Assembly (NCBI GenBank): GCA_029204225.1
Contig: CM055100.1
Span: forward strand, 62,815,141 to 62,875,140
Direction of reading: 5' to 3'
Length of the DNA stretch: 60,000 nucleotides
Origin: Diphasiastrum complanatum
Taxonomy: Eukaryota; Streptophyta; Lycopodiopsida; Lycopodiales; Lycopodiaceae
Shown: positions 46,401 through 58,369 of the stretch, one piece after another
Numbering within the stretch: the first letter of the stretch is position 1
How the letters are laid out: each line of letters opens with the position of its first letter
Translations under genes and position numbers: made by a program
The notes under the pieces: generated by a model
The model's input: only the letters and a program-made list of their open reading frames with translations
Database searches by the model: none
Told to the model about the DNA's origin: nothing

Positions 46401-46960
46401 CCTAGCCTAACCTCAACCCAAGATCCAAGAAATCTAGTATCAGGGAGAAGAAGTCAGTTGTCACGCGTAGGTTCATTTCCATGAGAGCGATAGCATATCT
46501 CAAATTTCAGCATGAATGGAAGATCCACATCTAACTCTAACATCCATTAACCCTAAGCATTAACACTACAACCATTAACACTACGATCCACAATGAAGTT
46601 AGCTTACTCTTTCTCTCTCTCCCTTTCTCTCACAAAAAGCATAAGAACATGCAATCCCATGGACAAATCATTGGCAAATATTGTTGATTGTCGCACAGTT
46701 GGATCTGGGGTACTCAGCACCATAAAACGGAAGTGCTCTATTAAAATCTACCGATATTTGCCAATTGTAGATCTAGTGAAATGGTAGGCCAATTTGGGGT
46801 GTGGACACTTTATTGATCCGATGGCACGCCCAAATCTTTTCATTTCTTGCGTCGCAACATCGGTAAATAATAAGGATCTACCCGCAATTACAAAAAAAAA
46901 AAAAAAAAAAAAGGACTGATGAGGAAAAGTTAGAAAAGTCATCAAAGTGGAAAAAGAGGA
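46401..46960. other. Spacer with a pyrimidine tract and a 21-base A-run
   Basis: A CT-rich tract lies at about 46,604-46,632 and an A21 run at 46,892-46,912. The A-run may mark the 3' end of an old retroposon, but no body was recognised next to it. Confidence 0.4.
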
Positions 46961-47029
46961 AGGAAAGTATTTTCAGAAGATAATTTCTGATGACTTAAAA
47001 AATCATGTTTTGGTCCTATGTTACACATA

Positions 47030-47480
47030 CAGTATTGGAAACCTTTGCTGAACTTTCAGATTATACATCCACCTCATATATACCTGTACTGAGTTGGGCA
47101 AAGGTTCTTTTCCAGAGAAAGTACCTATTTTGGAGTTAGGCGAATGATCAAAGATTTACCATTTTGGAAACCTTCGTCGAGCATCCTACATTCCTTATTA
47201 ACCTTTGCCAACCTGACAAATGGATTCAGAATGTCAAAATTAGGTCGGGCAAGAGTTAGATCATCAAAATTTGCATTTATGACAGTACCTGGACGAAGGA
47301 TGTCCTTGGGTGAACGATCTTGAAAACCTTCATCGGATCAGTTCAGTATCTCATAAACCTTCGCCAAGATTTCTACAACCTATTTTCATAGTACTGAACA
47401 TGCCTGCAAAATTTTGTCCAGAACTGAGTAGCCAAACTAGTACATTGTCTAATGGACCCTCCAAATTAGCCTATAAAAGG
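47030..47480 (+). promoter_or_regulatory. TATA box below an array of short dispersed motifs
   Basis: TATAAAAG at 47,472-47,479 is preceded over about 330 bp by variants of AACCTT(T/C)G(T/C)C(G/A)A near 47,041, 47,174, 47,202, 47,325 and 47,354, plus reverse or partial copies near 47,102 and 47,293. The first ATG downstream is at 47,621. It looks like a promoter, possibly of a retroelement, but no primer site follows. Confidence 0.35.
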
Positions 47481-47620
47481 GCAAAATTCGATTTCATTTC
47501 TCACTTGTGCTAGCAAAGCTCTTGCCGATTTTTCCAATGACCAAAACTTTCCAAACCATTTATACTGCTTTCTGATATACACTCGTGCCAAATACTTTCA
47601 GTTTCTGACCTTGTTCCATC

Positions 47621-48442
47621 ATGTCTTCTACAGACACTTCTCTTTCATCTCGTTACACCATCCATCGGAATGTCCCATCTGCAACGGACATCGTGATACT
47701 TCCTAGCACAAGCATGGCCACTCAATGGATGACCTTGCGGAGCCTCTGCTCATTGCAATGGGTATTCATGAGTGGGTCTTCTCGGGACGAATTAACATAG
47801 ATTTTATCACTCTTGCCTTCTGTACCTGGAAGGAGGCGAAATCCAAATTTTATATTACCTTCTAAGGAGCCACACACACGGTGTGCGTAAGCCGCCCTTG
47901 CTGCCATAGAAATTTCATCTGGCACTCAAGCCTCACCAAATCACAAACAGGCCAAACAAGCCATAAAGCCTTATATTGATACCACCAATACCCTATACTA
48001 CACAAATGACAGCTATCTGTTAGAGGCTATTAGAGATCCTACCATCCATGTCGTTGCCCAGCTCCTCAATAACTTCTTGATGGTTGAAAACCTCATAAAG
48101 GAGCACATCTCTTCCCAGATATTGCATAGGATAGTTGAATCTCATTCCAAATTAGTTAAAGCACCTCTGAAACTGAAGAAACAACATGTTTCTGTTTACA
48201 AAGCTTTGCTAGATTTTAGCCCTCTGCCTAACAAAAGTGTTCGCGAACACGAAAGGTTTGCGAACACCCTGACGAAAAGACACGAATACGAAAGATTCGC
48301 GAACGAGAATCTTTCGCGATCCAGCAGGAGAAAGTCAAACGACGTGACACAAAAAAAAAAAACGTCGCGAAACCTTTTCTACCCCCACGCTCCAAAAAGT
48401 ACCAGCAAGATCATGCAAGTACCTAGAAGTACAGATATCTGA
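47621..48442 (+). pseudogene. Broken coding stretch of unknown function
   Basis: From ATG 47,621 one frame reads MSSTDTSLSSRYTIHRNVPS and then shifts near 47,720 to MDDLAEPLLIAMGIHEWVFS, then INIDFITLAFCTWKEAKSKF. A third open piece from 47,891 reads YYTNDSYLLEAIRDPTIHVV, then QLLNNFLMVENLIKEHISSQ. That piece runs into the G LTR at 48,174, so only the part before that position belongs to it. I do not recognise a family; it could be a retroelement gag or a decayed host gene. At least two frameshifts would be needed for one protein. Confidence 0.35.
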
Positions 48443-49087
48443 CCTGATGGCATGACATCAGCAGATACACTCTAGGTCGTGGCTAATCTGCCACTCTTGT
48501 AATTTTCTGATTAGTTGTAGATGCTTAATCACTCTAATATTAAAGTTACAAAGAGCGACTATATACTTACTGGATGATATTTGAGAAAGATATAGAAAAG
48601 TAGTCTAATGCTAGTAAGCAATCAATACAAAGAAGTCCGCCTGCATGCAAGACGAGTTCTGTAAGCAGGATCTACAAGATCCACAAGTCCGCTAGTAAGC
48701 AAGACACTACTCGTGAGAGAACTGTATTTCTCTCATGCCAACGCACTTCATGGATCTGCATGCAGTGCTTGAAGAATCAGAAAAAATCAATAGATGATCT
48801 TGTAGCCATTGTGCACATGTCACCCTTTACGATGTATGATCTTGAATGCAAATGTGTCTGTTGTTATTCGTGTGTCTGATTCTCTCACTCATTTAATTTC
48901 GCACATTGGTTGAAATTTTGTTGAATGCTACTTTAATTATAAATGTAGATCATCAGTGTCTGACTACATTCTCGAGGATTGTAGGAGTGATTCAGTTGGC
49001 AGTGTCCAACGATCACATCTGAACTCCATCCGAATTGCATTGCATCGTTTACTTCACTTTCGCGATTCCTTCAATCGATTCGCATCA
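48174..49087 (+). repeat. LTR of element G, related to the LTR of E
   Basis: Starts TGAAGAAACAACATGTTTCT and continues GTTTACAAAGCTTTGCTAG, paralleling the start of E's LTR (TGAAGAAACTCAATGTTTCT, then ACCCACAAAGC), and ends CA one base before a primer site. A CG-rich array of CGCGAA/TTCGCG words (about 48,238-48,336) sits where E's LTR has its CCGAAGT array. About 914 bp. Confidence 0.65.
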
Positions 49088-49088
49088 G

Positions 49089-49101
49089 TGGTATCAGAGC
49101 C
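49089..49101 (+). other. Primer-binding site of element G
   Basis: TGGTATCAGAGCC directly after the LTR. Confidence 0.85.
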
Positions 49102-49149
49102 AGCCTAACTTGTCATAATCCGACATAGCCAAGAAGCTATCAGATCTAG

Positions 49150-49790
49150 GAGGATTTCTCAGTGGACAATTGATACTTGCTGAAGTCAATTGTACCACTA
49201 CCGAACGTGAAGCTTTGGCAATGGTATATGCGGTTCAGAAGTTTCGTCGTTATCTTATGGGAAAAGATTTTACCTTCTTCACTGATCATCAAGCACTCCT
49301 ATATATCATCAACAAGACTTGCACGATTGGTCGTATCACTCGATGGATCCTATTACTGCGAGAATTTGAGTTTAGGATCGTGGTTTGAAAGGGAGTTCAA
49401 CATTTTTTAGCGGACCATCTATCTCGAATCCCTAACCTACCCACCCTAGATCAAGGCGTCGACGATGATTTACCTGATGCCATCTTATTTCATGTTGACT
49501 CTACATCCGTTTGGGCCAAGGAAATTATAGAATATTTAACTTCAGGGCTGATGGATCCATCCTCATCTAAATCTCAACAACGTGCGTTGGCCCTCAAAAC
49601 CAAACCTTATACGTCAATCGCAGACCAACTTTACAAACAAGGGTTAGATGGAATTATCTGACGTTGTCTTATTGAAAGTGAAATACTCGTTGTTATCTCA
49701 CTCACTCATGAAGATGTTGGAACAGGTCATTTCTTTTCCAAAATGATCTCGAGACTCTGCACTCTCTCTGCATCGTCGTAAGGTTCCCAA
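49150..49790 (+). pseudogene. Ty3/Gypsy RNase H and integrase N-terminus relic
   Basis: Frame one reads VNCTTTEREALAMVYAVQKF, RRYLMGKDFTFFTDHQALLY and IGRITRWILLLREFEFRIVV, a clear Gypsy RNase H C-terminal half. After a stop it continues HFLADHLSRIPNLPT, GVDDDLPDAILFHVD and QRALALKTKPYTSIADQLYK, the linker into integrase. It begins only about 60 bp after the G primer site, so gag, protease and reverse transcriptase are absent and the domains belong to a different superfamily than the LTR suggests. Confidence 0.85.
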
Positions 49791-49982
49791 GCCATACACG
49801 GGAGACTTATTTTTACTCGCAGTCAAGAACCACACAGACACAGTGCAATTAACCAAGGACATTTTCCTTCGTCTTGGTTTTAATCTTCTGCATCTTCTTG
49901 AACAACAACATGAGAGTCTTATCCGTGTTGCCTACTCCTTCAGCCTATTTCTCCATGAAATTACTAGAAACCAGATGATGAG

Positions 49983-50245
49983 CATCGGTCGATATTGGAC
50001 TGAGAGACTCGGTCAAAATCTGACTGAGAGACTTGGTCGAGATCTGAATTGTAGGACGCGATTGAGAATTGTAACCCAGGACTCGGTCGAGATGGTAAGT
50101 CAGAGCTAACGTTAGGAACCTGGTCGAGATGTGATATAGGGCTTGGCTCATCCAGATGGAAGTCATTAAACTCAGGTGGAACTTGAAGACTCAGTTGAGC
50201 CAGAGACTCGGTCGAAATCAGATTGACGGGCTCGGTTGAGATGTA
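49983..50245 (+). repeat. Degenerate array of about 24-bp units
   Basis: Repeated (A/T)GAGAGACT(C/T)GGTCGAGATCTGA-like units. The first three have a near 24-bp period (49,985, 50,008, 50,032); later ones are spaced irregularly up to 50,245 (ACTCGGTCGAGATGG, CCTGGTCGAGATGTG, ACTCGGTCGAAATCAG, GCTCGGTTGAGATGT). The early units are open and read as an 8-residue repeat around WTERLGQN. Confidence 0.65.
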
Positions 50246-50329
50246 GATTGTGAAGTTTCAAGAATCGTTTGGAGCGCACAGAGATCGCAGTTTTGATTGG
50301 GTTGTGTGTGTGCACTGGTGGTAATGGCA

Positions 50330-51334
50330 CCAAATGTTCACAGATTCTATCACTGAGAATCTATGAAACGGTTGCTTTACTTGTTTCTTATCTCTAATTA
50401 TAGGATGTTTCTGCAATGTGTTCTTCTTAATACATTGCCAGATCAGGCAGAAAGATTCGGCTTATATTGTAGTATATTTAATCTAGCTTGTCAGTGGATT
50501 TCTCAAACCATGTTCACTCCAGAAGCACTCACAAAATCAAAAACTATGCAAGCCTAGAACGTCCATCTAAAGATACGCATGCATTGCAGATGAACTCCAT
50601 TCAATCCTTACTTCTAACTATTGTAAAACGTTTGGAAAACAATCAAGATTCTATCAGATTAATCTAACAGATCAATAGAAATGAGAGAAACAAAAAACAA
50701 GAAACTAACTAATAAGCAATCAAAGAGCAAGGATCAAGAAATAACCATTTCTTGATTCTTGGTCTTTTCAAGAAGATCAAGAACTAGACTATTAGGAAAT
50801 ATGCAAGATCTACACCACAAAATCTAGCCTATTTAGTGTAGTTGAAGCTTGTTTCAAATCAAGAACAAGAAAGCAAAAATCTAATCCACTCTACTTCCAC
50901 AAACATAATGAAAAACAATAAATCTACTCTAATTTCACAACTACATTAAGGTAGGAAGGCAAGATTATGAAAGCTTCACTCAAGAACACCAACATGATCA
51001 TGGAGCTAAGATGAAGGCCCAAAAACATGAGGATCTTTCTCATTAAAGCACGAGCAAGAGCATTACAATCCAAAGCTCCCTCACAAGAGAGGAGGGCTCT
51101 TAAGTAAGTCAAGGAACTGCCCATGTGGAGCCTAAGTGGCAATTCCACAATTACAATTTACAAGTGGAATTAGTTCCTCCACTAATTTTTCTGACTTCAA
51201 AACACTTAAAAAATGCCATGTGATCATTCTTATCTCATCTAGGATGTAGAGATAATAGAAGATAGGGAACACTATTAGCGTAAGCTAGTTGAAGTAATTG
51301 TACCACTTGAGTTTATAGATGATACTCATTATTT
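50330..51334. other. No recognisable feature
   Basis: AT-rich sequence after the repeat array. GGCACCAAATGT at 50,328-50,339 could be a complementary-strand primer site of a Gypsy element (reverse complement TTTGGTGCC), but no LTR was matched. Confidence 0.35.
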
Positions 51335-51785
51335 GGACTACAATTAAATAGTTGTTGTTCTCAAAAATTAGTCAAAAAAGGTAATAAAGTACTTTGCACC
51401 ATAGCAATGATAAATTTAGCATTGGGCCACATATACCTGACTCGATCTAAATGGAATCCTAGTCTGCTTTCTGACAATGCAGCTACGACAGACAGGGAGG
51501 CCGATTTTCTTGTCTAGATAATCAAGATCAAGTACTAAGGACTATCTAAACATGTTCGATACATATGTATGATTCAAGTGACCTAACCTATAGTGCCAAA
51601 GTGATGCTTTATTAACTAGAACATAAGTATTCAAGGCTTGACTTGTGTTCCAAAAGATGACTTTTTGTACTAGATTTGGATAGTATGGGTTCTTAGCTAT
51701 GTTATTTGGGCTAATTAATCTTCCAACAACATTCATGATGCACATATTTTTCAGAGAATACATGGTTCTTCGTCGATTTCATCGA
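51335..51785 (-). pseudogene. Copia fragment of the A/B family (pre-integrase to integrase start)
   Basis: On the minus strand: LNTYVLVNKASLWHYRLGHL, then a zinc-finger region CRSCIVRKQTRIPF near 51,490-51,450, and AKYFITFFD near 51,370. It parallels B at 8,290-8,500 and A at 5,670-5,520, but it retains the segment that B has deleted. No LTR was found, so it is an isolated fragment. Confidence 0.75.
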
Positions 51786-52570
51786 CGACATCCTGGTGTA
51801 TTAAATGATACTAGAGCATAGAGAGGACTTTGGATGGTTTTTAGGGTATTGCAAGACAATGTCTTGTATGCCAATGAAAAGAAAATTGAGTTATGTGCTA
51901 AAGAATAAACAAATTTTGAAACATTTAAATGTAGATTGTGAATTTTCTGCACATCATCCTCTAAGCTCTTTGACAATGCTTTGGTACAACCTGCAGTAAT
52001 TTTGCCAAGAACTTATCGGTCAGATTATGATATTGGTGCAGATTTCACTTCATCTTCTCATAACACTCCATATTCAGAGATGGTAAGCTTTCTTTGTACA
52101 TTTGTTCAATTGTGTAAAATTTTGAAAACTTGAAATTCTCCAGTTTTCTGCTTTCGAACTACCCCAATGGGTGATATCCATATCTCGTTGAGAGCTCCGG
52201 GTTTATAATCTCTTTCTGTAAGACATCGAGAAAGGTTTAACCTTTTTCCTAGGTGTGATATGAATAAACTTCATAATTTTGGAGAAGGCCCTTTTATCAA
52301 GTCTTTGCCTGTTATTAGCTCATTATACAAATCACCATAGTGAGAATTTTGGATCGCCTCAGATTTCTTAGGGAAAACATGTACATATGTTTATGCTTCT
52401 TAGCCCAGTCCATACCACCCAAGTAATCTATGCCATTTATAACATAAGTAGTATGGTATGTGTTGGCCAAACTTATCGCTCTACATTTTCAATAATGTTC
52501 GAGAAAGGTTCTAAAAGAAGAGATCTTTGTATATTGCTATAGCTGAATGTGGTTCGAGTCTGTTAGGCAA
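51786..52570. other. No recognisable feature
   Basis: AT-rich sequence with no motif or repeat recognised. Confidence 0.45.
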
Positions 52571-53179
52571 AGTTGCAGTCCGCGTTCCGGAACGCGATCC
52601 GGGATTTCCCATTAGGGTTTCCCGAAACACAATTTTTTTTTTTTGAATAGTTGCCAATATGGGTATCATGTGAAGGGATATTAAAAAAGCAATTGTTATA
52701 CAAATCTGTTGCTTGGTTTCAGATGGCTGCAGGCTACATTCATTAGAAATCTGGACATAAGTAGATGGTTTAAGAATTTTCATATGTTTTCAGATGGTTT
52801 CAAAAATTTGGACATCAGTAGATGGTTTCAGCTCCATGAAGTATACAATTCCCGCCAGTCTAAGGAAGGCTCCTTTTAACTCTTTCTCTCGTTTTCTAAC
52901 AGAAAACGGAATCAGTAGATCTGCAAACTATTGGCATCAGAACACCATTTCAAAACTGATTTGTGATATCTATTGGAAAAGCATGTCCACCATTCAATTA
53001 CTGGTTAGTTAGTATTAAACTCAAAAAAAAAAAAAAAAAATTGGCCATTACTCCTTTTTCCACAAAAAAAAACAAAAAAACAAAAAAACAAAAAAATTGC
53101 GATCCGGGTCGCGGATCGCCGACGTTCCAGATCGCGCGATCCCGAACGTTTTTACAGCGGATCGCGATCCGCTGCAACT
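52571..53179. mobile_element. CG-rich, palindrome-ended element (MITE or foldback candidate)
   Basis: The two ends are mutually inverted: AGTTGCAG at 52,571 and CTGCAACT at 53,172-53,179. Each is followed inward by CG-rich palindromes: CGCGTTCCGGAACGCG at 52,581-52,596 on the left, a 20-bp perfect palindrome at 53,155-53,174 and GATCGCGCGATC near 53,130 on the right. Further in, a T-run (about 52,631-52,644) on the left mirrors A-rich runs (53,022-53,096) on the right. The middle is AT-rich without a transposase. A flanking target duplication was not found, so the class is open. Confidence 0.5.
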
Positions 53180-53272
53180 CGCTTACTAGATACAATATTA
53201 TAAGAATAAAGCGCACACTTTTCCACCTTCCATATCAAGGGAAGAAACAACCAAAGTCTATGAATGTAGTAT

Positions 53273-53660
53273 TCAAATTCTATGTAACTTTTTGAGAGAA
53301 ATATTATCCATATGTACAAATATGATGGTAGCCACTTTTAATATCTTACTAAACAATACTACCTCCCTCAGTGCATCTGGCAAGTCATCTATGCATGGCA
53401 TAGGATATATTGTGATTTTCTTAAGACCAAAATAATGTACACACATTCTGAAAAACCCATCTTTCTTCACTAAAAGAATGGGAGATCAACTTCAGAAATT
53501 CCTCGAGCATCTTCTTCATTCTCCCTTTTCTTTCAAACTCTTTCTGGAGGGTTGTTCACACACAAGAATAGACCCTGGAACTAGTTCTATCCCATGTTCT
53601 TTAATGAGAATAAAACCAAACTCGTCTCCAGTCGACTATCTACAGCCTTTAGCTCACTAG
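53273..53660 (-). pseudogene. Ty3/Gypsy reverse transcriptase relic
   Basis: The minus strand carries IELVPGS then a Lys-rich helix (KEKGRMKKMLEEFLK) at about 53,600-53,490, and then KKDGFFRMCVHYFGLKKITI, PMPCIDDLPDAL and LFSKI at 53,470-53,330. This is the order of the Gypsy reverse transcriptase N-terminus (fingers). Frameshifts separate the blocks; the catalytic YxDD region is not present. Confidence 0.7.
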
Positions 53661-54014
53661 GGTTTAGATTGTCGGTGGATGATGTTACTAAAGGTTGCGA
53701 TGCAGAATTACATAATTGCCTATTGCACACTACTTTAAAATGCACATTGCATACTCTTGCCTATCAGAACTTCCCAAATTAGAGCCATCCACAAGCATTC
53801 ACATCCTCATTTAGATAACAACAAACACAAATAATTAAAATCGCTCTTCTTTATTTGCATAGCTGTGACGAGAGCGCCATCGAGCAAATTCATCTCACCA
53901 TGGGACAAACCCGTTACCCCATGCTCAGACCAATATTCATGTTGAGTAAGATCAATAGTCGGTTGTTTAGCCACTGCCAGCGTTCACCTTTCACAACATC
54001 AGAACACACTACCA

Positions 54015-54535
54015 GGCTCTAAGACCAAATGTAAGAAACCCAAGCTGCCCAAGCTCCTCACTTACTCAATAGCTAGTGTGTAGCATGAATCACCTCCCAC
54101 CAACCACAGGCTGTCCTTTAAGTCCTACTCGCTACTCCGGTCCGGGGATTACATTGCCCCCATGTGTGGATGATCAAGCCACTTGCCATGCTCTATGCCT
54201 ACCCTGACCCTTCAAGCTATATCGAATCATTGACTAGCCACCCCTGCCTACCGTGCCTAAGTGGTCATTGGACCACTTCGGTCCTATACCAACTAACCAT
54301 AGTCACAACCTCGTATGGCTTAGGGTTGACTCGTTAGTTGCACGATAGTCCTACCGCCTCACCACTGGTGGCACATGGGTACACCGTCACATTTGGTGAC
54401 ACACCCGACCTGAACTGCAAGTGCCTATAGTTTGCCAGGTATGGCCCCACTGCAGGCCACCTAGGCCACCTACCCCTAACGATGACTGGTCCTTCCAGCG
54501 CATGCTAGATCCACGATTGAGGTCTAACACTGAGA
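54015..54535 (-). repeat. Candidate LTR and primer site of the Gypsy relic
   Basis: Minus-strand TTTGGTCTTAGAGCC (54,029-54,015) resembles a primer site next to a TTACA end. The region above it to about 54,535 is clearly more GC-rich than its surroundings, as a distinct insert would be. It lies in the right orientation and position to be the 5' LTR of the reverse transcriptase relic at 53.3-53.7 kb. The outer edge is approximate. Confidence 0.35.
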
Positions 54536-54995
54536 TTATGCACTAATTTAAAACTTGTAACCTTGAAAATAAGAACAAAGTTTTGTGGAGACTTTGGCTG
54601 GATAACTATTTCATATTTTACAAAGAAAGATATGAACTCGAAGAGCATTTGCTATCAAAGCTAGTACACAAGTTTGTGATGTACAGATTTCTGTGGTGTA
54701 AAATTTTAGTAAGAATGTATGCATTATGAGTATCCCCATCACTTACATCAACTAAATGAAAACAAGAGAATAAAAAATCTCGTAATCCAGAAAATTACGA
54801 GCAAAGTCACGCAACACCAGTTATTATGTACATTGCATGAAAACTGCCCATGAATTTCCAATGGAGTTTGTGTTTTAGTAATGATACACAATATCCCAGC
54901 ACAATTTTTGTACTTGGTTTTGCATATTCTGGCCAGAAGCTAGGAAAATAGCATAAATAACGAGCTACTTACTACACCTCGACCTCTGAAAAGCA
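54536..54995 (-). other. 3' flank of FTSH4
   Basis: AT-rich sequence downstream of the FTSH4 stop codon, presumably including its 3' untranslated region. No clear polyadenylation signal or repeat. Confidence 0.4.
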
Positions 54996-57779
54996 TTAAG
55001 TTCTAGCAGGTTGTGCAACAGGTTTTGCTTTGGCTGCAGCTGCAGCTGCAGTACCAGCAGCCATGGGTGCTTCTGCAGCTGTTGTTGCGGCCTCGGCAGC
55101 TTCTGATGCTGAAGGACTTGGTAATGTCTGCGGTGGTGGCAAAGTGGAGGGTAGAGTCGACTGAGAGTTAATTTGCGCTAGAAGAGTTTTGATTTGGGTT
55201 CCAGTCAAAGTCTCGTGCTCTAAAAGTGCTTTAGCAAGGGCATGCAGTTCCTTCTGATGAGTTGTAAGAATAATTTTGGCATTTTCATATGCTTTTTGTA
55301 GAAGATCTCTGACTTCTTTTTCAATCAACAACCTTGTCTCTGTACTCATTCTTGTGGCATCATCATCATAATTGTGTGCAACCAAGCCTACAGCTTTGCT
55401 CATACCAAACTTAGTTACCATCTCCATAGCCAGTCGAGTAGCTGATTTTAAATCGGAAGAAGCTCCAGATGTGACCTCATTCTCTCCAAATATAAGCTCC
55501 TCAGCAACACGACCACCCATGCACACATCTAGGCGTGCCAACATTTGCCTCCTCGAAGAGCTTGTTTCATCTTTATCTGGCAGCTGTGCTACCATTCCTA
55601 AAGCCATGCCTCTGGGGACTATGGTAGCCTTATGAACAGGAAGTGCACCATCCGTGTGGATAGCAACGAGTGCATGGCCTCCTTCATGATAAGCAGTTAG
55701 GCGTCGAGATTCATCTGAAATCACAGCAGATTTGCGTTCACTCCCCATCATGATCTTATCTTTTGCATATTCTAAATCAATCATCCCGACAACTTTTTGT
55801 CCGTCCATGGCTGCTTTCAATGCTGCAACATTTATAAGGTTGGCCAAGTCTGCTCCTGAAAACCCTGGAGTTCCCCTAGCAATAATCATCAAATCCACAT
55901 CCCCTGCTTTTGGTACCTGTATAGAACAGCCAACAATTTAGGTGCTTAACCACAAATCATGCACTTGAAAGTTTATTTCCACAGATCGACCAGAACAAAG
56001 GTCCAAACAAGCCCATGCCTGAAAAAAGCCTCAATGTTGCCAACTTAATGCTTAAACGCACATGTATCTTTATCAATGTCTCTTTATCATCCCAAACGCA
56101 CAACCCCTAAAACAAAGTCCTACGCATTGCTGGATATACATAAAAGAACGTGTACCTTTAACATGTGTGAATCCAGAATCTGTCGTCTACCTTCTACATC
56201 AGGATTGGGGACCACAACATGGCGATCAAACCTCCCAGGCCGCACGAGAGCCTTATCTAGGGATTCAGGAAAATTAGTGGCAGCAATCACTATAATGCCC
56301 TCATTTTGCTTGAAGCCATCTAGTTCCACCAAAAGTTGGTTTAAAGTCATCTTCATATACTGCTGGTCTTTAGGATTTCGGCTGCCACCAATGGCATCAA
56401 TTTCATCCATAAAAATAATACAAGGTGAGCGCTTCTTAGCTGCTGCAAAAAGATCCCGGACTCGTCGGGCACCAACACCAACAAACATTTCCTCAAACTC
56501 ACTTCCACTGCAATAGAAAAAAGGTACTCCAGCTTCACCAGCAATTGCACGTGCCAGCATTGTCTTACCAGTTCCTGGTGGCCCCACAAGCAATACACCT
56601 TTAGGTAGCTTGCCTCCCAGCCTCGTAAAACGCTGCAGAATGCAAATAAGTTGTTGCTTCATTATAGTAGTAGCAGAGGACAACCTAACATGAAGCAAAC
56701 ATGACAGAGGCTCTACCAGGAATCTATCAATCAGTAATATGCTAACCAAGAGCTTATACATGCAGGGGCTTTTCATTGTTACCTTCGGATCGCGTAAGTA
56801 ATGCACTATCTCCTCCAGCTCTGCTTTGGCCTCATCCACTCCTTTCACATCACTAAATTTTGTGTTGGACTCCATTGTTGGCTGTACCTCTTCATTCAAT
56901 CCCAGTCCTGTCAGGAAACCACCATCATTATGGGCACACTGAAATCAGAACCAATGCTTCCATGAGGTGGAACTGTAAGGCTCATCTTCCACTAGCAAAA
57001 CAAAGCGTTCACGTAATTAAAAGGGTCACAACCTGATGCTCAGTGAACCCACATCAAGCACTTGCCAGCTAGCTAGTGACATGTGAAATGCAAATCATCC
57101 GTTAGCTTCCAGGAATTGGTACTTAAGATTAAAACTGTGAACTCATTGTGGTACACATCAATGTGGGAGTACAAAACAAAAAGTACCAATTACACTAGAA
57201 ACAGACTAGTTTGATAACCTTCTTTTGTATAAGAGCTAATAAAAAAATTTGTATTGCCTTTTGGCTACCAAACACTGGTACATCGGACTAACAGTCAATC
57301 AGTTTGGTACACATTAATGTGTGGGAGCACAGTGCAACTTCTAAAACAAAACCGAGCCAATTACTCTAAAACCAGGATACTTTGACAAACTTCTATCCAG
57401 GGGGAGTTAATGCAAATGGTGAAGTTTCACTCATTCCCTCTCTGACAACTATTCTGACGTCCTTAATAGATTGCTAAAAGTGTTAGAGAGGATATCCATA
57501 TCTTAAGAGGATGCATCATCTTACCCTTGCCAATTCCTTTATCCTCAATTAAAGCTCCAACTGCCGACAGCAATAAAAATCCAAGAGCAATGGTTCGCAC
57601 GGTGCGCCAAACTTGTGTCTTAAATCCACCTTCTGAAGACAACATATGTATGGGGGCATTGGCACTCCCCAAAACACCGTCTTTTGTGTATGTACCAACA
57701 GTTGTAAAAGCAGGACTAGGATTGGCTGTGACATTAGAGCTAGAATCTGCACGAAAGTTACTTGTTGATGCAGCTGCAC
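54996..57779 (-). CDS. FTSH4: Mitochondrial i-AAA protease FTSH4, last four exons
   Basis: Membrane-bound ATP-dependent zinc protease; the family acts in mitochondrial inner-membrane quality control, facing the intermembrane space. Exons on the minus strand: 57,779-57,525; 56,907-56,783; 56,632-56,156; 55,916-54,996. All three junctions are GT-AG and keep the frame (about 592 codons). Seen in order: a transmembrane helix ([16 protein letters not shown]), Walker A GPPGTGKT, Walker B IIFMDEID, the second-region-of-homology block with RPGRFDR, the zinc site HEGGH in the last exon, and an Ala-rich tail. Wording such as EEVQP...[18 protein letters not shown] fits plant FTSH4 better than the related FTSH11. 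The upstream exons with the mitochondrial presequence are not found; the 57,779 boundary enters with two bases of a split codon. Coding looks intact and functional. Confidence 0.93.
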
Positions 57780-58297
57780 CTGCAAGTACATCCAAGAAAA
57801 GAATAAGATGATAATAGGTTCAATAACTTGTTTGGACAGACTCATCACAAAACAAAGCCGATAAGAAAAATCCACAACAACCAACAATTCAGAGCACAGT
57901 GCAATGGACAGCAAGCCACTATTGCCAATGATGGCTGCACGGAATGCTCTGTGAAGAGCTCGATCCTTTTACCTTTTACAAGGTATCAAGATTGCATAAT
58001 CTACTAGAGGCATTTATCTACTCCCGCTTTACATCAAATATTTGCACACAAACAAAGATAAGATGGACGGATTCTCACATTGCATGTTAAATATCTGTAG
58101 TCAAACTTGGAAAACAACTTGTTGCAGATCTCGTCAAATGTCCAACTTGCACAATGAGTTGAAACCAAAGAGAATGACCTCAAGAAAGTATGCACACATG
58201 GAAAAGAGAAAGAGAAAAGGATAAAATGCCAGTTCATGTGCTCTTTAGTTATAGGCCAAATATTCTGGACAGGAACATCTATATACACCATGGATCT

Positions 58298-58369
58298 GCA
58301 CTTGTTACTATCTATCATTTGGACCATATAATTGCACTTGTTACTATCTATCATTTGAACCATATAATT
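58298..58369 (+). repeat. 36-bp tandem repeat, two units
   Basis: GCACTTGTTACTATCTATCA, then TTTG(G/A)ACCATATAATT, occurs twice head to tail (58,298-58,333 and 58,334-58,369) with one difference. Confidence 0.85.

Noticed and set aside
46892-46912. A21 run as the tail of a processed gene copy
   Set aside because: No gene-like or SINE-like body was recognised beside it.
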